Of a DNA stretch of 24,587 nt, positions 7,689 to 13,722 are shown piece after piece. The DNA lies in NCBI GenBank assembly GCA_964403795.1, contig CAYOHP010000100.1, positions 1-24,587 on the forward strand, in the 5' to 3' direction. Every line of letters begins with the position of its first letter. Within the stretch, counting starts at the first letter, position 1. A model generated the notes under the pieces. That model did not search any database and was not told the DNA's origin. It saw only the letters and a list, made by a program, of their open reading frames with translations. The translations under genes were made by a program, and so were the position numbers. The DNA is from CAYOHP01 sp964403795 [NCBI: uncultured bacterium]. Its GTDB lineage: Bacteria; Muiribacteriota; UBA6191; CAZXTJ01.

Positions 7689-8300
7689 ATGCTCGCCCCG
7701 CGCAGCCTGGCCGGTACCTTGGTGGCCCTGGGACTCGCGGTCCTGGTCGCCTCCTGGCTCGCACCGGGCGACGGGGACCGGCCGGCACCGGGCTTCGTAG
7801 AGGTCCCAGGCCGGGACGGTGCCTGGAAGAGCCCTTCCCCGCTCCGCCAGGCCCGCAGGGCTTTCGCGGGCGCTCCCCCGGTCATCCCCCACGCCCGGTT
7901 CGGGGCGTCCTGTGTCGAGTGTCACACCCGGGACGGCGTTGCCGTGACGGGGGTCGGGTTCGCCCCGGCATCGCCCCATGGTGCGACTCCGGGGATGTCC
8001 GAGGCTTCCCGCTGCCAGCAGTGCCACGTCTTCGTGACCCACCCCGAGGAGTTCCGTCCCAGCCGCTTCGCCGGGATCGCGCCGACCACGCCCCGGGGGG
8101 CCAGGGCCTTCGCCGGGGCGCCTCCCGTGATGCCGCACCCGCTCTTCATGCGGGAGTCCTGCCTCGCCTGCCACTCCGGTCCGGCTGCCCGCGAGGAGAT
8201 CCGCACCTCCCACCCGGAACGTGCCCGCTGCCTCCAGTGCCACGTGGAGGCACGGGCCTCGGACCGGTTCCTCCGTCCCGTCGCCGCTCCCCAGGGGTGA
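7689..8300 (+). CDS. napB: Tetrahaem NapB-like cytochrome with tandem duplicated domain
   Basis: A 203-residue protein with an N-terminal hydrophobic signal or anchor (residues 7-24). It has four CxxCH sites: CVECH 75-79, CQQCH 109-113, CLACH 158-162 and CLQCH 181-185. NapB normally carries two haems in one unit with an APPxIPH motif ahead of the first. Here that unit occurs twice: RRAFAGAPPVIPH at about 56-68 and ARAFAGAPPVMPH at about 138-150, each followed by two haem sites. This looks like an in-frame duplication of NapB. It would pass electrons to NapA in the periplasm. The start at 7689 is 7 bases after the napA stop; the ribosome-binding site is weak (AGGT). The family call rests on motif and position; a different tetrahaem cytochrome is possible. 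Confidence 0.8.
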   Translation: MLAPRSLAGTLVALGLAVLVASWLAPGDGDRPAPGFVEVPGRDGAWKSPSPLRQARRAFAGAPPVIPHARFGASCVECHTRDGVAVTGVGFAPASPHGATPGMSEASRCQQCHVFVTHPEEFRPSRFAGIAPTTPRGARAFAGAPPVMPHPLFMRESCLACHSGPAAREEIRTSHPERARCLQCHVEARASDRFLRPVAAPQG

Positions 8301-8311
8301 TCGTCCTCACC
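8296..8311. promoter_or_regulatory. GGTGA-N6-TCACC dyad upstream of the ygbA-like gene
   Basis: A perfect 5-base inverted repeat with 6-base spacer, of the general shape used by CRP/FNR-family proteins (compare TGTGA-N6-TCACA). It overlaps the napB-like stop codon and ends 12 bases before the sigma-54 -24 element. It is short, so chance is possible. Confidence 0.3.
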
Positions 8312-8323
8312 GTCACGGCGCCC

Positions 8324-8339
8324 TGGAATCGATCTTGCG
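8324..8339 (+). promoter_or_regulatory. Sigma-54 promoter for the ygbA-like gene
   Basis: TGGAATCGATCTTGCG: GG at 8325-8326 and GC at 8337-8338 with exactly 10 bases between, and the preferred TTGC at -12. Predicted transcription start is near 8350 and the GTG start is at 8364. Confidence 0.55.
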
Positions 8340-8363
8340 TCGGGATCGGGCGGAGGCCGCACC

Positions 8364-8732
8364 GTGCCGACCACTCCCGAGACCTTGGCCAAGAGCCGCA
8401 AGGATGCCGGCATCCTCTGCGAGTTCGTGTCGCTCTGGTGCCATGACCACCACGGGGGAAGCTGCCGGAGCCCCTGGGATCCCTCCGGACCCCTGGGCGC
8501 GGTCCTCCCTGCCGAGCGCCCGATCCTGTGCGAGGAGTGCCGCAGGGTGCTCGGCTACGCCCTGGGCCGCCGGCTCCTCTGCGGCTACGATCCCAAGCCC
8601 GACTGCAAGAAGTGCCCTACCCCCTGCTACCGGGACGAGCACCGGCTCCGGATGCGGGAGATCATGCGCTACTCGGGCTGGCGCCTGATCCTGCGCGGCA
8701 GGATCGACGTGCTGCTGCGCTACTTCCTCTAG
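8364..8732 (+). CDS. ygbA: YgbA-family (nitrous oxide-stimulated promoter family) protein
   Basis: A 122-residue cytoplasmic protein recognisable by LWCHDHHGG, LCEECRRVLGYALGR and CGYDPKPDCKKCPTPCYR, followed by MRYSGWRLIL. These are the conserved blocks of the YgbA family, whose members are induced by nitric oxide in enteric bacteria (NsrR regulon) and are linked to growth after nitrosative stress. The many His and Cys residues suggest metal or Fe-S binding, but the exact reaction is unsettled. GTG 8364 follows GGAGG at 8352-8356. It is separated from the nap genes by its own sigma-54-like promoter. Its TAG stop shares the four bases CTAG (8729-8732) with the stop of the convergent gene. Confidence 0.85.
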   Translation: MPTTPETLAKSRKDAGILCEFVSLWCHDHHGGSCRSPWDPSGPLGAVLPAERPILCEECRRVLGYALGRRLLCGYDPKPDCKKCPTPCYRDEHRLRMREIMRYSGWRLILRGRIDVLLRYFL

Positions 8733-10030
8733 AAGTTGAAGGTCGCCGACAGGTACCCGAACAGGGAGTCGTCTCCCCGCCCCCCGGGGAAGGTCTTCGA
8801 ATAGTCGTCGGCGAGGAAGGCGGCCAGCCCCACCTCGAACCCGACACTCCCGTCCTTCCAGTTGTAACGGACGTCGATCTCGGTGCCGAGGTCCTTGGAG
8901 GTGGCGCCCGGGTTGGCGGCCCGAGCCGCCCCGTTCACCCGGTACCAGCGGTCCCGGAGGTCGTCGAGGGCGAATCGCCACAGGTCGAGGAGGACCCAGC
9001 GATCCTTGGCGGGGGACCACTTGTAGCCGAGCCGGAAGGCCCGCATGTTCATCCACGCCATGTGGTCGCCGATGCCGTAGAACTTGTGGTTGGTGGGGAA
9101 GAGGTTCTGGAACGTTCCCCGCTCGCCGGGCCGGGCCTCGTCGCCCGGCGACCAGTCGAACTCGAACTCGAAGCGCCCCTTCCGGGCCGAGGGGAAGTTC
9201 CGGCCGAACACCAGGGCCATCGCCATGGCGTCGAGGTCGTCGATCGAGAAGTCGCCCTTCTGGAAGGCGGCCTCCAGCCGGTAGTCCCACTCCTCGGCCT
9301 GGAACAACGGTCCGAGCGAGCGGAACCCGAAGGTCCAGAAGGACTGGTGTCCCAGCACACCGGTCTGGCTGGCTGCGGAGAGCGTCACGTCATCGCGGTA
9401 GTGCAAGGCATAGGCATCGAGCGATCCCTTGGCCCCGACCTTCCGGTTGAAGTGGAAGCCCGAGAGCTCCTGGTCATCCCGCCCGGTCCCGTTGGTGTCG
9501 GCCAGCGAAAGCACGAAGGCATCGAGCTGGCGGTCATCCTTCTTGCGGGTGGCCCGGAACCCGTCGAAGGCGCGGGCCACGTTGGCCCAGTCCAGCGCCC
9601 CGACCAGCCGCTCCTCCCCGAAGTTGACCTCCTGGCGCCCGAGCCGGAGCACCCAGTCGGAGTCCCCTCCGGGCCGGTAGTCCACGTATCCCTGGTGCAT
9701 GTGGAGCTCCCGCTGGCGCAGGGGCACCGCGGCCGGAGGTGCGGCCGCCAGGGGCGGGGCCAGGGGATTCCCTCCGGCGATCCGCGAGTCGCGGATCTGG
9801 AGGAAGGCCGACACCCGCTCGTCCTTCTTCCACTTCGCCCCCAGGGTGGTGCGCAGCAGGAGTTGGTCCCGGGAGTCCGCCACCGTGGAGTTGTAGTCGT
9901 AGTCGTCCTGGTACTCGAACCGGGTCCGGATCTGGCCCTCGAACTCGACCGGACCGGCCCCCAGGGAGCCGCACGCCGTAACCAGGACCAGACCAGCCCA
10001 CCACGTCGTACCCGGGACCACTCGCTTCAT
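8729..10030 (-). CDS. Outer-membrane beta-barrel of the alginate-export (AlgE-like) family
   Basis: A 433-residue protein with an N-terminal signal (MKRVVPGTTWWAGLVLVTAC). The body has alternating polar/aromatic strands ending in the phenylalanine typical of outer-membrane barrels (LFGYLSATFNF). Blocks such as EFEGQIRTRFEYQDDYDYNS, LRLGRQEVNFGEERLVG and DGFRATRKKDDRQLDAFVLS match the alginate_exp family. Many members are porins of unknown cargo, so alginate should not be assumed; passage of nitrate or nitrite is conceivable from the context. VTAC resembles a lipobox, which would be odd for a barrel. ATG 10030 is preferred to ATG 10036 because GGAGG lies 6 bases before it and only 1 base before the other. 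A sigma-54 promoter lies at 10059-10074. Confidence 0.82.
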   Translation of the reverse strand: MKRVVPGTTWWAGLVLVTACGSLGAGPVEFEGQIRTRFEYQDDYDYNSTVADSRDQLLLRTTLGAKWKKDERVSAFLQIRDSRIAGGNPLAPPLAAAPPAAVPLRQRELHMHQGYVDYRPGGDSDWVLRLGRQEVNFGEERLVGALDWANVARAFDGFRATRKKDDRQLDAFVLSLADTNGTGRDDQELSGFHFNRKVGAKGSLDAYALHYRDDVTLSAASQTGVLGHQSFWTFGFRSLGPLFQAEEWDYRLEAAFQKGDFSIDDLDAMAMALVFGRNFPSARKGRFEFEFDWSPGDEARPGERGTFQNLFPTNHKFYGIGDHMAWMNMRAFRLGYKWSPAKDRWVLLDLWRFALDDLRDRWYRVNGAARAANPGATSKDLGTEIDVRYNWKDGSVGFEVGLAAFLADDYSKTFPGGRGDDSLFGYLSATFNF

Positions 10031-10058
10031 CGCCATCCTCCTCGTGCCAGGTCGACTT

Positions 10059-10074
10059 TGCAAGGGCGGGGCCA
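10059..10074 (-). promoter_or_regulatory. Sigma-54 promoter for the outer-membrane barrel gene
   Basis: On the minus strand TGGCCCCGCCCTTGCA: GG and GC separated by exactly 10 bases with TTGCA at -12, a near-consensus element. Predicted start of transcription near 10048, leaving a leader of about 18 bases that contains the GGAGG ribosome-binding site. Confidence 0.65.
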
Positions 10075-10204
10075 ACCGTGCAATCCGCATGGGCACAGGC
10101 CTTGGAGGCCAAGCGGAGCTCCCACCTCCTCCTCCTGTCACGCCGGGATACAGCCGCTGTCCCGTCGGTGTCGCCCGCTCCGGTCGAGCCCGCTCCCACA
10201 ACGT

Positions 10205-10224
10205 GTTCCCGCTCACACGGGAAC
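10205..10224. promoter_or_regulatory. GTTCCCG-N6-CGGGAAC palindrome at the CRP/FNR-type gene promoter
   Basis: Perfect 7-base arms (10205-10211 and 10218-10224) around CTCACA. It ends two bases before the -24 GG region of the sigma-54 element at 10226-10241. GTTCCCG occurs again at 10245-10251, just downstream of that element. Position suggests an operator, for instance autoregulation by the CRP/FNR-type protein; binding is inference. Confidence 0.45.
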
Positions 10225-10225
10225 T

Positions 10226-10241
10226 CGGTACGGAGCTTGCT
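10226..10241 (+). promoter_or_regulatory. Sigma-54 promoter for the CRP/FNR-type regulator
   Basis: CGGTACGGAGCTTGCT: GG at 10227-10228 and GC at 10239-10240, 10 bases apart, with TTGC. It closely resembles the element before the DUF2249-hemerythrin gene (TGGTACGCGGCTTGCG). Predicted start near 10252, about 49 bases before the GTG at 10301. Confidence 0.6.
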
Positions 10242-10300
10242 TCCGTTCCCGGACAGGAGCGGACCCCTCGATCCGCGCCAGGCGCCTGGAGGTAACCCCC

Positions 10301-11062
10301 GTGTTCACGATGCCGTGCGATCGACCCCGGAAGGACGAGGCGAGCCAGTCCAACACACGTACACCCCTGGGACGCACGGGAGGCCTCCGGGCGCTACCTC
10401 TGTTCCGGGACCTCTCCCCTTCCCTCTTCTCGGAACTCGAGGCCGGGGCCACCGTGCGCACCTTCCGGACCGGCGACACGCTCGCCACCGAGGGCTCCCC
10501 GGTCCTCGATCTGAAGATCCTGCTCGCCGGTCGGGTCCAGATGACCCGGTCCCGCGCCGGACTCTGGTGGCAGACCATCGGGGAAGCCGGTCCGGGAGCC
10601 CCCATCGAGCTGATCCCGGTCCTCGACCAGGGACCCTCGCCGGCCACCGTGACCGCACTCGAGGACGGCGCCGTGATCGTGATCCCGGGCGAGGTCTTCT
10701 CCCGGCTCCTGCAGAGGGACCCGACGCTTGCGACCCGGATCCTCCGCTGCATGGCGGGGCGGGTCCGGGCTCTGGTCGACCTGGTCGGCGGGCTCTCCCT
10801 GCTCACCCTGGAAGAGCGCCTGGTGGACTTCCTGCTGAAGCACGCCCCCCGCACCGGGGATCTCCCGGGCAAGGCCTGGAGCTTCACCCACGAGGAGGTG
10901 GCCCAGCGGATCGGCGGTTGCCGCGAGGAGGTCACCCGGATCCTCTGCAAGCTCAAGAAGCGGGGCCTGCTCGCCATCGGACGCCGTCGCATCGAGGTCC
11001 TGGACGCCGAGACCCTCCAGCGCCTGGCGGCCCGGGTACCGGCCACCGGCATCGGGGTCTGA
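10301..11062 (+). CDS. CRP/FNR-family transcription regulator
   Basis: A 253-residue regulator. It has a cyclic-nucleotide-binding-like sensor domain (about residues 30-150, beginning PLFRDLSPSLFSELEAGA), a dimer helix, and a C-terminal winged helix-turn-helix (FTHEEVAQRIGGCREEVTRI, then LCKLKKRGLLAIGRRRIEVLD). The N-terminus has one cysteine (residue 6) and not the four-cysteine Fe-S pattern of FNR, so oxygen sensing by a 4Fe-4S cluster is unlikely. DNR/NNR-type haem-based NO sensing is a reasonable guess from the neighbours. GTG 10301 is chosen over ATG 10310 because GGAGG lies 8 bases before it. The gene has its own sigma-54 element and a palindrome at the promoter, so it may be a second tier under the NtrC-type activator encoded at 15214-16599. 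Confidence 0.88.
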   Translation: MFTMPCDRPRKDEASQSNTRTPLGRTGGLRALPLFRDLSPSLFSELEAGATVRTFRTGDTLATEGSPVLDLKILLAGRVQMTRSRAGLWWQTIGEAGPGAPIELIPVLDQGPSPATVTALEDGAVIVIPGEVFSRLLQRDPTLATRILRCMAGRVRALVDLVGGLSLLTLEERLVDFLLKHAPRTGDLPGKAWSFTHEEVAQRIGGCREEVTRILCKLKKRGLLAIGRRRIEVLDAETLQRLAARVPATGIGV

Positions 11063-11078
11063 TCCGGACCCCTCACGG

Positions 11079-11102
11079 GCCCCGGGGTGTGCCCCCCGGG
11101 GC
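11079..11102. terminator. GC-rich hairpin after the CRP/FNR-type gene
   Basis: GCCCCGGGG (11079-11087) and CCCCGGGGC (11094-11102) are perfect 9-base arms around a 6-base loop, 17 bases after the stop codon. No T-run follows, so it is a strong hairpin rather than a textbook intrinsic terminator. Confidence 0.5.
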
Positions 11103-11114
11103 TCGGCGCGAATC

Positions 11115-11151
11115 GAGGCCCGCTCGACCACGGATCCGAGAATCGGGCCTC
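11115..11151. terminator. Second inverted repeat between the convergent genes
   Basis: GAGGCCCG (11115-11122) and CGGGCCTC (11144-11151) form 8-base arms with a 21-base loop. It sits between the ends of two convergent genes and ends 7 bases before the stop codon of the hemerythrin gene, suiting a bidirectional transcription barrier. Confidence 0.4.
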
Positions 11152-11158
11152 TACCTGA

Positions 11159-11806
11159 TCAGACCTCGACCTTGGGCATGACCAGGCGCTCCTCGCGGTC
11201 CTCGTGGGCCTGCAAGAGCGAGGTCAGGGCGTCGAACCGGCGCACCGCCTCCGGCTGGTCGAAGCGCTCCTCGCATCCCAGGCATTCCACCACCCGGGCC
11301 AGGGCCTCGCGGATCCGCTGGTGCTCCCCCACCAGGGTAGCGACGGTCTGGGCTGCGCCGGGCGCGCCCGTCGCCTGGAAGGCCGGGAACATCACGGCTT
11401 CCTCGCCGGCGGCATGGCGGGCGAGGCCCACCCGGAGTTCGGCAAGGGCATGGGCGGCGAGCTGTCGGTCCCCGGTCTCGAGGCCCTTCCTGGCCTCGAC
11501 CTGGATCCGGCGCATCCGCCCATGGTCCGCCTTGAACATCCCGACCAGGGTGGCGGGCCCGTCCGAGGCACGCCGACGCGCCACCATGGCGCGAAACAGG
11601 TAGGGACCGTCCTCCAGGGTCCACCACTCCAGGGCTCCGGACATGCGGCTCCCCAGCGCCTGGCGGACGGGATCCAGGGATTCGCCTGCGAGCACCTCGC
11701 AGGGTGTGCCGGGCGGCAGGGCGTCGAGACGTCGGGCCAGGCCCAGCAGCGGATCGCTCCCCAGTTCCCTCAGATCGAGCTGCTCGTGGGGACCCTCGCG
11801 GTGCAT
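11159..11806 (-). CDS. DUF2249-hemerythrin fusion protein
   Basis: A 215-residue cytoplasmic protein. Residues 10-80 (LDLRELGSDPLLGLARRLDA, then LPPGTPCEVLAG) are a DUF2249 domain, a small TusA-like fold common in denitrification loci. Residues 90-215 are a hemerythrin domain with ligand blocks FKADHGRM, LARHAAGEEAVMFPAF, LVGEHQRI and LLQAHEDREERLVMP. Such fusions are linked by genome context to NO or nitrite metabolism; the reaction is not established. It is unlike the hemerythrin at 683-1282, so the two are not recent copies. ATG 11806 has AAGGAGG with ideal spacing; a longer frame to 11890 would start upstream of the predicted transcript. The promoter is sigma-54-like (11832-11847), divergent from the NnrS operon. 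Confidence 0.85.
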   Translation of the reverse strand: MHREGPHEQLDLRELGSDPLLGLARRLDALPPGTPCEVLAGESLDPVRQALGSRMSGALEWWTLEDGPYLFRAMVARRRASDGPATLVGMFKADHGRMRRIQVEARKGLETGDRQLAAHALAELRVGLARHAAGEEAVMFPAFQATGAPGAAQTVATLVGEHQRIREALARVVECLGCEERFDQPEAVRRFDALTSLLQAHEDREERLVMPKVEV

Positions 11807-11831
11807 GGCGCACCTCCTTCCCGGTTCGACC

Positions 11832-11847
11832 CGCAAGCCGCGTACCA
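11832..11847 (-). promoter_or_regulatory. Sigma-54 promoter for the DUF2249-hemerythrin gene
   Basis: On the minus strand TGGTACGCGGCTTGCG: GG and GC 10 bases apart with TTGC, close to consensus. Predicted start near 11821, about 15 bases before the ATG, which fits the start chosen for the gene. Confidence 0.65.
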
Positions 11848-11850
11848 GGA

Positions 11851-11867
11851 CCCGGGAACATCCCGGG
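11851..11867. promoter_or_regulatory. CCCGGGA-ACA-TCCCGGG palindrome next to the sigma-54 element
   Basis: Perfect 7-base arms around ACA, three bases upstream of the -24 element of the DUF2249-hemerythrin promoter. It shares CGGGAAC with the palindrome at 10205-10224, which sits in the same position relative to another sigma-54 element. It may be an operator; it also contains the simple palindrome CCCGGG, so part of the symmetry is trivial. Confidence 0.35.
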
Positions 11868-11889
11868 ATGGGTTGGACGAGGGCCTGCA

Positions 11890-11925
11890 TGTCACGTCCG
11901 GGACGAGATCGTCCCCAGCGTGACA
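11890..11925. promoter_or_regulatory. 36-base imperfect palindrome, candidate enhancer site for the NtrC-type activator
   Basis: The left arm TGTCACGTCCGGGACG (11890-11905) and the reverse complement of the right arm, TGTCACGCTGGGGACG (11910-11925), match at 13 of 16 bases around AGAT. A third TGTCACG follows at 11943-11949. The centre (about 11908) lies roughly 86 bases from one predicted sigma-54 transcription start and 104 from the divergent one, the usual range for a shared upstream activating sequence. A related TGTCACGCCGGGA occurs at 10136 in another sigma-54 intergenic region. Confidence 0.5.
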
Positions 11926-11985
11926 GGTCCCACAGAAGGCGGTGTCACGACCCGCTCCAGGAGCCACTCCTCCTGGTCGGCAACC

Positions 11986-12001
11986 TGGCCGGCATCTTGC
12001 G
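11986..12001 (+). promoter_or_regulatory. Sigma-54 promoter for the usp-nnrS operon
   Basis: TGGCCGGCATCTTGCG: GG at 11987-11988 and GC at 11999-12000, exactly 10 bases apart, with TTGC at -12. Predicted start near 12012, about 41 bases before the ATG at 12053. Confidence 0.65.
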
Positions 12002-12052
12002 ACCACTTTCGCGGGGAGCCGCCCTCTCGCCTGCGGCCCCAGGGAGGTGACC

Positions 12053-12553
12053 ATGCATCGGGTCGAGCCCCTGTTCGGGACCATCCTGGTCCCGATCCGT
12101 CCGGACCGGGAGTTCGCCATGGGACCCCATGCCTTCGCCCTGGCCCGAGCCACCGGCGGCGAGCTGGTCTTCCTCTACTGCCGTCCCGAGTCCGTTCCGA
12201 TGGAGACCGCCTCCCAGTTCCTGGAGGAGCTGGTCCAGCGGGCCACCGAAGCCGAGGTCCCTGCCCGGGCCCTGGTCCGCGAAGGTCCCCTGGCCAAGGT
12301 GGTGCGACGGACCGCCGAGGAGGTCTCGGCCGACCTCGTGATCCTCGGCCGGCGCGGCAAGTCCCACCACGTCGAGGAGATCGAGGCCGAGCTCCGCGCC
12401 CTGTCCGGGCCCATGCACTCGCCCTGTCCCCTCATGATCGTCCCCACGTTCGCGATCGCCCGCACCCACGCCCCGTGCCCCGGCAGCCGGACCGACGAGG
12501 AGCACTACCCCACGCCCTGGGCCGCGGGAGATCGGGAAGTGCCGATCCCATGA
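12053..12553 (+). CDS. Universal stress protein family (UspA-like)
   Basis: A 166-residue cytoplasmic protein with the UspA fold: PLFGTILVPIRPDREF at the first strand, GELVFLYC, and the late block ADLVILGRRGKSHHVEEI ending CPLMIVP. The usual ATP-binding G-2x-G-9x-G(S/T) is altered (GRRG, then SGP further on), so nucleotide binding is uncertain. The 25-residue C-terminal tail is unstructured and proline-rich. ATG 12053 follows AGGGAGGTG. It is first in an operon: the stop overlaps the nnrS start as ATGA. Usp proteins in nitrate and anaerobic loci are common, but their partners are not known. Confidence 0.82.
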   Translation: MHRVEPLFGTILVPIRPDREFAMGPHAFALARATGGELVFLYCRPESVPMETASQFLEELVQRATEAEVPARALVREGPLAKVVRRTAEEVSADLVILGRRGKSHHVEEIEAELRALSGPMHSPCPLMIVPTFAIARTHAPCPGSRTDEEHYPTPWAAGDREVPIP

Positions 12554-13722
12554 GCGGACTCGTCGTCCACCCCCTCCTGGCGATGGGGTTCCGGACCTTC
12601 TTCTTCCTCGGTACCCTGCTGGCGATCGTGTCGGTCCCCGCCTGGATCTGGATGTTCCACACCGGCACCGGCACCCCGAGCTATCTCCCCGGGCTCGAGT
12701 GGCACCGCCACGAGATGCTCTTCGGGTACACCACCGCCATCGTCGCCGGCTTCCTCCTGACCGCGGTCTCCAACTGGACCGGTCGCCCTACCGCGTCGGG
12801 CGCCGCCCTCCTGGGCCTCGCCACGCTCTGGACCGCAGGCCGCCTGGTCCTGCTGGGAGCCGACCGCATCCCGCCCGGGATCGTGGCGCTCGTCGACTGC
12901 GCCTTCCTCCCCTGCCTCGCCTGGGTGGTGGGACGTCCTCTGGTGGCGACCCGCTCCTGGCGCAACCTGGCCTTCGTCCCGCTGCTCTCGCTGATGGCGC
13001 TCGCCAATCTGGGGATCCACCTGGAGGCGGGAGGATGGATCGAAGGCTTCTCGGGCCGGGCCACCGCGGTCGCCCTCGACGCCATCACGGTGATGATGGT
13101 CTTCCTGGGTGGCCGGGTCATCCCCTACTTCGCATCCCGGGCCCTGGGCCCGGGCGCCCCCGTCGATCCCCGCTTCCTCGGGATCTTCACCAACGCCACG
13201 GCAGCCCTGGTCCTGGTCCTCGACCTCTCCGGGGCACCGGCCCGCCTGGTGGGAGCCGCAGCCGCCGCAGCCGGAATCCTCTGCCTGCTCCGGCTCCTCT
13301 CCTGGCGCCACGCCGGGATCCGCGGCCTTCCCCTGCTCTGGGTCCTCTACCTGGGGTACGCCTGGGTCGGCCTGGCGCTCGCCCTGCGCGGCCTGGCCGG
13401 TCCCTGGCTGGGTCTCCCCGAGCGGATCGCCACCCACGCGCTCACGGTCGGGGGCATCGGCACCCTCACGGTCGGGATGATGGTCCGGGTCTCGCTCGGG
13501 CACACCGGCCGCCTCCTCCAGGCACCGAGCGCCGCGGTCGTCGCCTTCGTGCTGATCACCCTGGCGGCCCTGGTCCGGACCTCGGCTCCCGTGATCGCTC
13601 CCCAGCGGTACCTGGAGAGCCTGGTCGCCTCCTCGATCCTCTGGTCCTCGGCGTTCGTCCTGCTGGCCTGGGTCCTGGTCCCGATCGTGACCCGACCCCG
13701 AGTCGACGGGCGGCCGGGATGA
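12550..13722 (+). CDS. nnrS: NnrS family membrane protein
   Basis: A 390-residue integral membrane protein with about 12 hydrophobic segments. It carries the family signature EWHRHEMLFGYTTAIVAGF followed by LLTAVSNWTGRP, then GGRVIPYFASRAL. NnrS proteins contain haem and protect cells from nitric oxide, in part by preventing iron-nitrosyl complexes; they are usually controlled by NO-responsive regulators. Here it is coupled by 4-base overlaps to the stress-protein gene before it and to the Fe-S carrier gene after it, and lies under a sigma-54-like promoter. The pairing with an Fe-S carrier fits a damage-control role during nitrate or nitrite respiration. Confidence 0.9.
   Translation: MSGLVVHPLLAMGFRTFFFLGTLLAIVSVPAWIWMFHTGTGTPSYLPGLEWHRHEMLFGYTTAIVAGFLLTAVSNWTGRPTASGAALLGLATLWTAGRLVLLGADRIPPGIVALVDCAFLPCLAWVVGRPLVATRSWRNLAFVPLLSLMALANLGIHLEAGGWIEGFSGRATAVALDAITVMMVFLGGRVIPYFASRALGPGAPVDPRFLGIFTNATAALVLVLDLSGAPARLVGAAAAAAGILCLLRLLSWRHAGIRGLPLLWVLYLGYAWVGLALALRGLAGPWLGLPERIATHALTVGGIGTLTVGMMVRVSLGHTGRLLQAPSAAVVAFVLITLAALVRTSAPVIAPQRYLESLVASSILWSSAFVLLAWVLVPIVTRPRVDGRPG

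Noticed and set aside
5138-7885. Long 915-residue minus-strand open frame opposite napA
   Set aside because: Shadow of napA; the plus strand has all catalytic motifs.
10092-10105. GG-N10-GG (GGGCACAGGCCTTGGA) upstream of the CRP/FNR-type gene
   Set aside because: Lacks GC at -12, and a proper element is present closer to the gene at 10226-10241.
8528-10216. Long open frame on the plus strand across the barrel gene
   Set aside because: It is the complement of the barrel gene in a GC-rich genome; its translation is rich in Gly, Pro, Val and Glu with no family pattern, while the minus strand gives a signal peptide and barrel.
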